Assembly: GCF_030605225.1 (NCBI RefSeq)
Contig: NZ_JAUWAV010000028.1
Coordinates: 1-54,908, forward strand
Length of the DNA: 54,908 bases
From: Geoalkalibacter sp.
GTDB lineage: Bacteria; Desulfobacterota; Desulfuromonadia; Desulfuromonadales; Geoalkalibacteraceae
Direction of reading: 5' to 3'
Shown: one piece after another, positions 7,375 through 14,388 of the stretch
How positions within the stretch are numbered: the stretch's first letter is position 1
Layout: each line of letters begins with the position of its first letter
Program-made: the position numbers and the translations under genes
Notes under the pieces: generated by a model
What the model was told of the DNA's origin: nothing
Databases searched by the model: none
Seen by the model: only the letters and a program-made list of their open reading frames with translations

Positions 7375-9176
7375 GCATCGTCGCCCTGGAAAAAGTCACC
7401 CTGTGCGGGCCGCGCGCGGACAAGCCCGCGATCCTGGCCGCCCTGCAGGACTTGGGGCTGGTGCATCTGGTGTCCCTGCGGCCCGCCGCGCTGCGCGGCG
7501 AGGAACCCTCGGAGCGTCCCGAGGACGCCTATCGCGCCCTGCGCTGGCTGCTGGACAATCCGCAGCGGCGTCTGCAGGTCAGCGACGATCAGGAGTTCGA
7601 TTTCGACGCGGTGGTTCAGGCCGTCACGCACAACCGGCAAGCCCTCATCGAGACGCGCAACCGCCTGGAGCAGCTCCAGGCCCAACACCGGCTGCTCGAA
7701 CCCTGGGGGCGCTTCGATCCGCCCGCGGCGCACCAGTTGGGCGGCCTGCGTTTCTGGTATTACATCCTGCCCCTGAGCCAGTTCGAAGAGCTGGACAAGG
7801 AGGGCCTGACCTGGGCGGTGGTCAAGCGCGATCCACGGCAGGTGTTCCTGATCCTGATCGCCGAGCGCGAGCCGCCCCGCGGCCGCATGCCGGCGCGGCC
7901 GGTACCCATCGGCCATCTGTCCCTGGACCGGCTCGAGCATCTGATGGAGCGCGCCCGGCACCGCATCGAGGAACTGGAATTCGAGCGTCTCTCCCAGACC
8001 CGCTGGATCAGCCTGCTCAGCCGCGATCTGGCGCGTGCCGAGGACCGCGCCGCCCTGCATCACGCCGGGGCCGTCACCCGCGACGAACCCGGCCTGTTCG
8101 TGCTGCACGGCTGGCTGGCGCAAAAAGACCGCGCACGGGTGGAGGAATTCGCCGTGCAAGAGCGCATCGCCGCCTTCTTCGAGCCGCCCGCCCCCGACGA
8201 CCGCCCGCCGACGCTGCTCTCCAATCCGCCCCAGCTCGCCGCCGGAGAAGATCTGGCCGGATTTTTTCAAACGCCCGGCTACGCCGAATGGGATCCCTCG
8301 CGGGTCTTGTTTTTCTCCTTCGCCGCCTTTTTCGCCATGATCATCGCCGACGCCGGTTACGCGCTGCTGTTGTCCCTGGGCCTGCTGGCGTTCTGGAAGC
8401 GCCTCGGGCGCAAGCCCACCACCCGCAGGCTGCGCGGCCTGGCGTGCGCCATGCTCGGCGCGGCGGTGAGCTACGGCGTGCTGGTGGGCAGCTATTTCGG
8501 CGTCTCGCCGCCGCCGGGGAGCCTTGCGGCAACCCTGAAGATTCTGGATCTCAACGACTTCGACACCATGCTGCGCCTGTCGGTGTTCATCGGCACGGCC
8601 CATCTGCTGCTGGCCAACGCCCTTCGCGCCCGGCGCTATTGGCCGGCCAACACCGCCAGGACGTCCCTGGGCTGGAACGGAGTACTCATCGCCGGCTACA
8701 CCGCCTGGCTGGCGGCCACGGGCGTTGTTCCCGAAACGCTGCTGGTCGGCTGCTGGATCCTGGGCATCGCCTCGGTTCTGGCCATTTTCATCTGGGCCTC
8801 GGAGCGCGAAATCGCATCGGTCAAGGATGCCTTTCTGCGGTTGTTCGACGGGCTCGGCGCGCTGACCCGTCTGACCAAGGCCTTCGGCGACGTGCTCAGC
8901 TACATGCGCCTGTTCGCCCTGGGCTTGGCCAGCGCCTCACTGGCCCTGACCTTCAATCAGATTTCCGCGGATGTCGCCGCCGCCCTGCCCGGGCTGGGGA
9001 TGTTTCTCGCGGTTCTCATCCTGCTTCTCGGCCATGTGCTCAATCTCACGCTGGCGGTGGTCTCCGGCGTGGTGCACGGCCTGCGCCTGAATTTCATCGA
9101 GTTCTACACCTGGGGACTCTCCGACGAGGGCTACCCGTTTCGCCCGTTTCGCAAAAAGGAGATCCATTATGAATGA
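7371..9176 (+). CDS. atpI: V-type ATP synthase subunit I (membrane stator subunit)
   Basis: 601 residues. The N-terminal half (1-300) is a soluble stalk with paired helices (THNRQALIETRNRLEQLQAQHRLLEP; ERARHRIEELEFERLSQ). The C-terminal half (about 310-590) has about seven membrane segments, including SYMRLFALGLASASLALTFNQIS near residue 505, where the family carries the essential Arg of the ion half-channel. The end is GLRLNFIEFYTWGLSDEGYPFRPF, typical of the family. It couples ion flow to rotation with the K ring. It overlaps subunits D (ATGA) and K (8 bases). Confidence 0.9.
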   Translation: MSIVALEKVTLCGPRADKPAILAALQDLGLVHLVSLRPAALRGEEPSERPEDAYRALRWLLDNPQRRLQVSDDQEFDFDAVVQAVTHNRQALIETRNRLEQLQAQHRLLEPWGRFDPPAAHQLGGLRFWYYILPLSQFEELDKEGLTWAVVKRDPRQVFLILIAEREPPRGRMPARPVPIGHLSLDRLEHLMERARHRIEELEFERLSQTRWISLLSRDLARAEDRAALHHAGAVTRDEPGLFVLHGWLAQKDRARVEEFAVQERIAAFFEPPAPDDRPPTLLSNPPQLAAGEDLAGFFQTPGYAEWDPSRVLFFSFAAFFAMIIADAGYALLLSLGLLAFWKRLGRKPTTRRLRGLACAMLGAAVSYGVLVGSYFGVSPPPGSLAATLKILDLNDFDTMLRLSVFIGTAHLLLANALRARRYWPANTARTSLGWNGVLIAGYTAWLAATGVVPETLLVGCWILGIASVLAIFIWASEREIASVKDAFLRLFDGLGALTRLTKAFGDVLSYMRLFALGLASASLALTFNQISADVAAALPGLGMFLAVLILLLGHVLNLTLAVVSGVVHGLRLNFIEFYTWGLSDEGYPFRPFRKKEIHYE

Positions 9177-9615
9177 GTTCGTCATCGCCCTGGGCTGGCT
9201 CGGCCTCTACGCGCCCATGGCCCTGGGCGCGGTGGGCAGCATCATCGGCTGTGCCCTGGCCGGGCAGGCCGCCATCGGCGCCATGCTGGAAACCGAATCC
9301 GGCCACGGCAAGTATCTGGGCGTCTCGGCCATGCCTTCCTCGCAGCTGATTTACGGCATCGTGGTGATGTTCACCCTCAACCGCGAGATCACCGAAACGA
9401 CGGCCCCGGGGGTGTTCGGCATCGGTCTGCTGGCCGGTCTTGCGCTGCTCAGCAGCGCCGTCTACCAGGGCAAGACCTGCGCCTCGGCCATCAACGCCTC
9501 CAAGGCCAAGCCCGAGATTTTCGGTCTGTCCCTGGCCCCGTCGGCCATCGTGGAGGGCTTTGCGGTGTTCGCCTTCATTTTTGCCCTGGTGATCAGCGCC
9601 GGCATCCCCGGCTGA
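9169..9615 (+). CDS. atpK: V-type ATP synthase subunit K (proteolipid rotor ring)
   Basis: 148 residues with four membrane helices in two hairpins, the V-type proteolipid layout. Only the second hairpin has the ion-binding carboxylate (Glu129 in SAIVEGFAVFAF). Ser58-Gln59 (MPSSQLIYG) and Gln100 (VYQGK) fall where the Enterococcus hirae Na+-binding ring has Thr64-Gln65 and Gln110, with Glu129 matching Glu139. This suggests Na+ rather than H+ as coupling ion; that is inference from residue placement by eye. A strong AAGGAG precedes the ATG. Confidence 0.9.
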   Translation: MNEFVIALGWLGLYAPMALGAVGSIIGCALAGQAAIGAMLETESGHGKYLGVSAMPSSQLIYGIVVMFTLNREITETTAPGVFGIGLLAGLALLSSAVYQGKTCASAINASKAKPEIFGLSLAPSAIVEGFAVFAFIFALVISAGIPG

Positions 9616-9629
9616 CAAGGGAGAGCCTG

Positions 9630-10322
9630 ATGAACGACAAGCGCAACGCCCTGCCCCTGAGCAACGGCGTCGAGACCTTGATCGAGCGCCTGCGCGAGGA
9701 CGGAGTGGCCAAGGGCCGCCAGGAGGCCGAGCTGATCGTGCGCGACGCCGAGCATCGCGCCCAATGGCTGGTGTCCCAGGCGCAGGAGGAGGCCGAGCGG
9801 CTGCTCGCCGACGCCCGCGAGAAGAGTGAGCGCCTCAGGCGCTCCACCGAGGAGGCCTTGCAGGTGGCGGCGCGCGATGCGGTGCTCGATCTCAAATCCC
9901 ATCTCTCGGCCCAGTTCGCCGCCCAGGTGCGACGGCTGGTCAGCACGCGCATGTCCAACGAGGCGCTGCTGGAGAAGCTGATTCTGGAGTTGGCCGCGCG
10001 CGTGCGCGAGGATCTGCGCCTCGATGGGGCCGAGCGCCTGGAGGTGGTGCTGCCGCGCGACGTGATCGGCCTGGAGGAGCTGCGCCGTCGTCCCGAGCAG
10101 TTGAAAGAGGGCACGCTGAGTCATTTCGTGCTGGCGTTGGCCGAGGAGATGCTGCGCGCGGGCGTCGTCTTCACGGCCGCCGACGACGACAGGGGCGGCC
10201 TGCGGCTGCGCCTGAACGAGGGGGAGCTGGAAATCGACCTGAGCGACCAGGCGGTGGCCGCCCTGCTCATGGCCCATCTGCAACCGCGCTTTCGCGCCTT
10301 GTTGGAAGGAATCGTGCGATGA
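9630..10322 (+). CDS. atpE: V-type ATP synthase subunit E (peripheral stalk)
   Basis: 230 residues. A long charged helix rich in Glu/Arg/Ala (about 10-95, GRQEAELIVRDAEHRAQWLV onwards) is followed by a globular C-terminal domain that docks on the A/B head. This matches the E subunit of the peripheral stalk. No separate subunit G/H partner is seen in the operon. GGGAG lies 8 bases before the ATG. The stop overlaps the next gene (ATGA). Confidence 0.85.
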   Translation: MNDKRNALPLSNGVETLIERLREDGVAKGRQEAELIVRDAEHRAQWLVSQAQEEAERLLADAREKSERLRRSTEEALQVAARDAVLDLKSHLSAQFAAQVRRLVSTRMSNEALLEKLILELAARVREDLRLDGAERLEVVLPRDVIGLEELRRRPEQLKEGTLSHFVLALAEEMLRAGVVFTAADDDRGGLRLRLNEGELEIDLSDQAVAALLMAHLQPRFRALLEGIVR

Positions 10323-11011
10323 GCCTCATGGATGAGCCCTACACCATGCTCCTGGCGAGTCTGCCGCATCTGCCCGCGCCGGGCGCCGCCAAGGATCTGC
10401 CCATCACCCGCCTGCAACTGAGCAGCCGCCTCAAATGGCTGACCCCCGAGGACCAGCAGCGGCTGCAGCGGGTGGAGCAGGCCCTGCATTGGTCGCACCT
10501 GCCCATCGAGCTCAGCGACGAACAGGTCATCGCACGCGCGCAGGCGGCGCTGGAGGCGGTCGCTTGCGACTTTTTGCGCCCCATTCTTCTCGAACGGCTG
10601 GAGATGCGCACCCTCATCGCCGCCCTGCGGCGACGCGCCCGGGGCGAGACCCTGCCGCGCGAGCGCCCCTGGGGGCAGGGACGCTTCCTGCGGCGGATCG
10701 AAACCCATTACGCCGAACCGGATTTCGGCCTGGGGCATCTCTACCCCTGGCTCGCCCAGGCCCAGAAACACTTGCAGGCCGAGGAACCCCTGGAACTGGA
10801 GAATCTGTTGCTGACGCAATACTGGAAACAACTGGCTCGTGTCGATGATCCCCACGCCTTTGATTTTTCCGCCGTGACCCTTTATGTCCTGCGCTGGGAA
10901 ATTCTGCACCGCTCCCTCCGCCGGCAGCCCGAGGCCGCCGCGACGCGCTTCGACGCGCTGGTCGCGCAGGCCCTGGAGTCCTCGCCCGTTTCCCTGGAGG
11001 CCCTGGCATGA
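10319..11011 (+). CDS. DUF2764-like protein of the V-ATPase operon
   Basis: 230 residues, soluble, mostly helical. It has the start PYTMLLASLPHLPA, a central block LEMRTLIAALRRRARGE and a C-terminal TLYVLRWEILHRSLRR. Proteins of this type sit between subunits E and A in V-ATPase operons of Chlamydiae, spirochaetes and Bacteroidetes and are usually named DUF2764. It may take the place of subunit C, which links the rotor to the membrane ring; that role is inference. It overlaps its neighbours on both sides by ATGA, so it is translated with the complex. The assignment rests on context and general look. Confidence 0.7.
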   Translation: MSLMDEPYTMLLASLPHLPAPGAAKDLPITRLQLSSRLKWLTPEDQQRLQRVEQALHWSHLPIELSDEQVIARAQAALEAVACDFLRPILLERLEMRTLIAALRRRARGETLPRERPWGQGRFLRRIETHYAEPDFGLGHLYPWLAQAQKHLQAEEPLELENLLLTQYWKQLARVDDPHAFDFSAVTLYVLRWEILHRSLRRQPEAAATRFDALVAQALESSPVSLEALA

Positions 11012-12867
11012 AAAGCCCGACCCTGTCGACGGAGACGAACGTCCGGGTGCGGGCGGTGTCCGGGGACATCGTGACCATCGAGGTCGATCCGGCCGACGAA
11101 GGCGCCGCCCTGATGAAGAACGAGGTGGCGTACCTGATTGCCGGCAGCGGCGAGAAACTGCAAGCCGAAGTGCTCAAGGTGCACGGTCGGCTGGCCGTGG
11201 TGCAGGTGTTCGAGGACACACGCGGCCTGGCGGTGGGCGACAAGGTTCTGCTGACCGGCGAAATGCTCTCCGTGGAGTTGGGGCCGGGCCTGCTCTCGCA
11301 GGTGTTCGACGGCCTGCAGAACCCGCTGGAGAAAATCGCCGAGAGCCATGGCGTGTTCCTGCCGCGCGGCGCCGAAGTGGATCGTCTCGACCGCCGCCAG
11401 AAATGGTCGTTTGTCACCAGCGTGAAAACCGGAGACCACCTGTGGGCGGGCGACACCCTGGGCACCGTGCAGGAAGGCCGCTTTACCCATCGCATCATGG
11501 TGCCTTTCGATCAACGCGGCGCCGTTGAAGTGACCTGGATTCAGCAGGGCAACCTGACGGTGGATACGCCCATCGCCCGCATCCGACCGGTGGATGCCCC
11601 CCAGGCCGAGGAGCGCTCCCTGACCCTGATGCAGCGCTGGCCGGTGCGGCGGCCCCTGCCGGAGGATCTGCTGCGCTCCCGCAGGTGCCGGCGCGAATAC
11701 CCGAGCCGGCCCCTGGTCACCACCCTGCGGCTGATCGACACATTTTTTCCCATCGCCCTGGGCGGCACCGCCTGTATTCCCGGGCCCTTCGGCGCGGGCA
11801 AGACGGTCCTGCAAAACCTCATCAGCCGCTACTCGGCGGTGGATATCGTCATCGTCGTCGCCTGCGGCGAGCGCGCCGGGGAGGTGGTGGAGACCATCCA
11901 GGAGTTCCCCAAGCTCAGCGATCCCTTGACCGGCGGTTCACTCATGGATCGCACCATCATCCTGTGCAACACCTCCTCCATGCCCGTCGCGGCGCGCGAG
12001 GCCTCGATCTACACCGGCATCACCCTGGGCGAGTATTATCGGCAGATGGGTTTCGCCGTGCTGCTCATCGCCGACTCCACCTCGCGCTGGGCGCAGGCCA
12101 TGCGCGAAACCTCCGGGCGCATGGAGGAGATTCCCGGCGACGAGGCGTTTCCCGCCTATCTCGATTCGGCCATCCGCGGCGTCTATGAGCGCGCCGGCAT
12201 CATCCGTACCGCCGACGGCCGCGAAGGCAGTCTGACTCTCATCGGCACCGTTTCGCCGGCGGGCGGCAATTTCGAGGAGCCGGTCACCCAGTCGACCCTG
12301 GCCACGGTGAAAACCTTTCTCGGTCTCTCGGCCGATCGCGCCTACAAACGCTTCTATCCCTCGGTGGATCCGCTGTTGTCCTGGTCGCGCTATCTGCGGC
12401 AGCTCGCCCCCTGGTTCAACCGCGAAGTCGCGCCGGACTGGACCGAGCGCGTCGAACGCATGCTCGCGCTGCTCAAGGCGGGCGACGCCGTGCAGCAGAT
12501 GATGCAGGTGACCGGCGAGGAAGGCGTCACCCTGGCAGACTTCATCACCTACCAGCAGGCCATCTTTCTCGATCGGGTCTATCTGCAGCAGGATGCCTTT
12601 GACCCGGTGGATGTCTCGGTGCCCCTGGAGCGCCAGAAGGACGACTTTCTCCGCGTGATGCGCGCCGTCGAACAGGCGCCCCATCTGCCCGACAAGGAGG
12701 CCTTGCGCCGATACTACACGCGCCTGACCGGTTTGTTCAAAAACCTCAACTACACGCGCACGGACTCGCCGGACCACCAGCGCTACCTCAAGGAGATCGA
12801 GGCGGCGCTCAAGGGCGGCAAGACGTCGCCGCCCATGGCGGAACCAACGGCGCAGGCGGCGGATTAG
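11008..12867 (+). CDS. atpA: V-type ATP synthase subunit A (catalytic)
   Basis: 619 residues. It has a Walker A motif GPFGAGKT near residue 259, the non-homologous insert typical of V-type A subunits (about 115-200, WSFVTSVKTGDHLWAGDTLG), and the catalytic-site segments ACGERAGEVVET, LIADSTSRWAQAMRE and SLTLIGTVSPAGGNFEEPVTQ. It hydrolyses or makes ATP in the V1 head with subunit B. It is the last gene of the operon, whereas A usually precedes B. No clear terminator is seen after the TAG. Confidence 0.95.
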   Translation: MKSPTLSTETNVRVRAVSGDIVTIEVDPADEGAALMKNEVAYLIAGSGEKLQAEVLKVHGRLAVVQVFEDTRGLAVGDKVLLTGEMLSVELGPGLLSQVFDGLQNPLEKIAESHGVFLPRGAEVDRLDRRQKWSFVTSVKTGDHLWAGDTLGTVQEGRFTHRIMVPFDQRGAVEVTWIQQGNLTVDTPIARIRPVDAPQAEERSLTLMQRWPVRRPLPEDLLRSRRCRREYPSRPLVTTLRLIDTFFPIALGGTACIPGPFGAGKTVLQNLISRYSAVDIVIVVACGERAGEVVETIQEFPKLSDPLTGGSLMDRTIILCNTSSMPVAAREASIYTGITLGEYYRQMGFAVLLIADSTSRWAQAMRETSGRMEEIPGDEAFPAYLDSAIRGVYERAGIIRTADGREGSLTLIGTVSPAGGNFEEPVTQSTLATVKTFLGLSADRAYKRFYPSVDPLLSWSRYLRQLAPWFNREVAPDWTERVERMLALLKAGDAVQQMMQVTGEEGVTLADFITYQQAIFLDRVYLQQDAFDPVDVSVPLERQKDDFLRVMRAVEQAPHLPDKEALRRYYTRLTGLFKNLNYTRTDSPDHQRYLKEIEAALKGGKTSPPMAEPTAQAAD

Positions 12868-13031
12868 CGCGCCGCCACTGCCGGAAGCAGGATGAGCGCC
12901 GCTGGGAAATCGCGCCTTGAACTCAGAACCCCACCGGTATAGGCTGGCACGGACCATGCGCCACATGTTTCAATGCATTCAGGCAATCACCGGCCGCTAA
13001 AGGCCGCGGGCAATTTCAAGGGAAGAAAACC

Positions 13032-13364
13032 ATGCCGACCTATTACGACCCCGAGGACCTGAACCTTTTCACCAGCATCGGCAAGGACGCACCCGAACTC
13101 GCGCGCAAGTTCTTCGATTACTACGGCGCGGTATTTGCCGAAGGGGCGCTGAGCGCGCGGGAAAAAGCGCTCATCGCCCTCGCCGTCGCCCACACCGTGC
13201 AGTGCCCTTATTGCATCGACGCCTACACCCGCGCCTGCCTGGAACAGGGATCGGATCTCGAGGAAATGACCGAGGCCCTGCACGTGGCGGGCGCCATCCG
13301 CGGCGGAGCCACGTTGGTCCATGGCGTGCAGATGCGCAAGATCGCCGAGAAACTCAGCCTGTAG
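13032..13364 (+). CDS. Arsenosugar-associated AhpD/carboxymuconolactone-decarboxylase-like protein
   Basis: 110 residues, one AhpD-like domain. A redox CxxC (TVQCPYCIDAYTRACL, residues about 57-60) and downstream helix EALHVAGAIRGGATLVHG are visible. Small proteins of this kind are regularly encoded beside ArsS radical SAM enzymes and are called arsenosugar biosynthesis-associated peroxidase-like proteins. A thiol or peroxide role is likely but not shown. It is 12 bp before arsS and likely cotranscribed. The 164-bp gap upstream holds TTGAAC (12917) and TATAGG (12938) with a short 15-base spacer, a weak promoter candidate. Confidence 0.8.
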   Translation: MPTYYDPEDLNLFTSIGKDAPELARKFFDYYGAVFAEGALSAREKALIALAVAHTVQCPYCIDAYTRACLEQGSDLEEMTEALHVAGAIRGGATLVHGVQMRKIAEKLSL

Positions 13365-13376
13365 AGGAATCACATC

Positions 13377-14354
13377 ATGGGCGATCCGCAACCGACGGAC
13401 CTCGAACATTTCGCCTGCGCCCTGCGGCGCCGGGGCCTGAGCCTCAACCGCGGTCCGTGCCGCGCCCTGCAGATCAACGTCGGCCTGCTCTGCGATCTGG
13501 CCTGCCGCCACTGCCATCTGGAAGCCGGTCCAGGGCGCACGGAGGTGATGAGCGCCGCGACCATGGCCGAGGTGGTCGCCTTTGCCCGGCGCGGGTGCTT
13601 TGAACTGGTGGACATTACCGGCGGCGCACCGGAACTGGTGCCCGGCATCGCAAACTTCCTCGCGCAACTGTCCGAGGTCGCGCCCAAACTCATGCTGCGC
13701 TCCAACCTGACCGCCCTCGGCGGCCCCCAGGCTGAGCCCCTGCTGCAAACCTGCGTCAGCCGTCGCGTCGCCCTGGTGGTGTCGTTTCCCGCCCTGCGCG
13801 AAGCGCAGGTCCAGAGCCAGCGCGGCGCGGGCGTCTGGGAGAAAAGCCTGGCCATGCTGCGCCGCCTCAATGCCCTGGGCTATGGCCGCGAGGGTTCGGA
13901 TCTCGAACTCCATCTGGCGGTCAACCCCGGCGGCGCCTTTCTCCCCGCGGATCAGACGGCCACGGAGAAGCGCTACCGGCGCGAACTGCTCGCCCGTTGG
14001 GGCATTGTCTTCACCCGGCTCTTCACCCTGACCAACATGCCCCTTGGACGTTTCCGCCGCTGGCTGGAGCAGTCGGGCAATGACGCGGCCTACCTGCGCG
14101 CACTGGCGCAGGCCTTCAATGCGGCGACCCTCCCCGGCCTCATGTGCCGCGAGCAGCTCAGCGTCTCCTGGGACGGCCATGTTTTCGACTGCGATTTTCA
14201 TTTGGCCGCCGGCATCAGCCTGGGCGAAACCCGCACCCATGTGCGCGATCTGCCGGAGCCGCCCGCGCCGGGCACGCCCATCGCCGCCGCCGATCACTGC
14301 TATGCCTGCACCGCCGGCGCGGGCTTTACCTGAGGGGGCGAAATCGCGACCTAG
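13377..14354 (+). CDS. arsS: Arsenosugar biosynthesis radical SAM selenoprotein ArsS, TGA read as selenocysteine
   Basis: Radical SAM motif CxxxCxxC is visible as CDLACRHC (C39, C43, C46), with GGAPEL and the C-terminal Cys-rich region (LMCREQLSV, FDCDFHLAAGISLGE, HCYACTAGAG). ArsS acts after arsenite methylation in arsenosugar synthesis. The frame meets TGA at 14331 directly after TAGAGFT. Reading it as Sec gives FT-U-GGEIAT and then TAG at 14352-14354, 325 residues in all. Family members end in a similar Gly-Cys/Sec-Gly-Gly tail, and the family is known to include selenoproteins. A hairpin at the right distance follows the TGA. GAGG lies 8 bases before the ATG. If the TGA were a true stop, the product would be 318 residues without the last conserved residue. 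Confidence 0.82.
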
Positions 14355-14369
14355 TTGAGGTCGCCCCCC
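14334..14369 (+). promoter_or_regulatory. SECIS-like hairpin after the arsS TGA
   Basis: Twelve bases after the TGA begins the stem GCGACC (14346-14351) paired with GGTCGC (14359-14364), loop TAGTTGA (14352-14358). An outer GGGGG (14334-14338) pairs with CCCCC (14365-14369). Spacing of the apical hairpin and G-U in the loop fit bacterial SECIS elements bound by SelB. There is no T-run after it, so it is not an intrinsic terminator. The alternative stop TAG lies in the loop. Confidence 0.65.
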
Positions 14370-14388
14370 TATCCCCGGAGAACGTCCC

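Noticed and set aside
13377-14333. ArsS ending at TGA 14331-14333
   Set aside because: The frame goes on with family-like residues and a SECIS-like hairpin follows, so the Sec reading is preferred.
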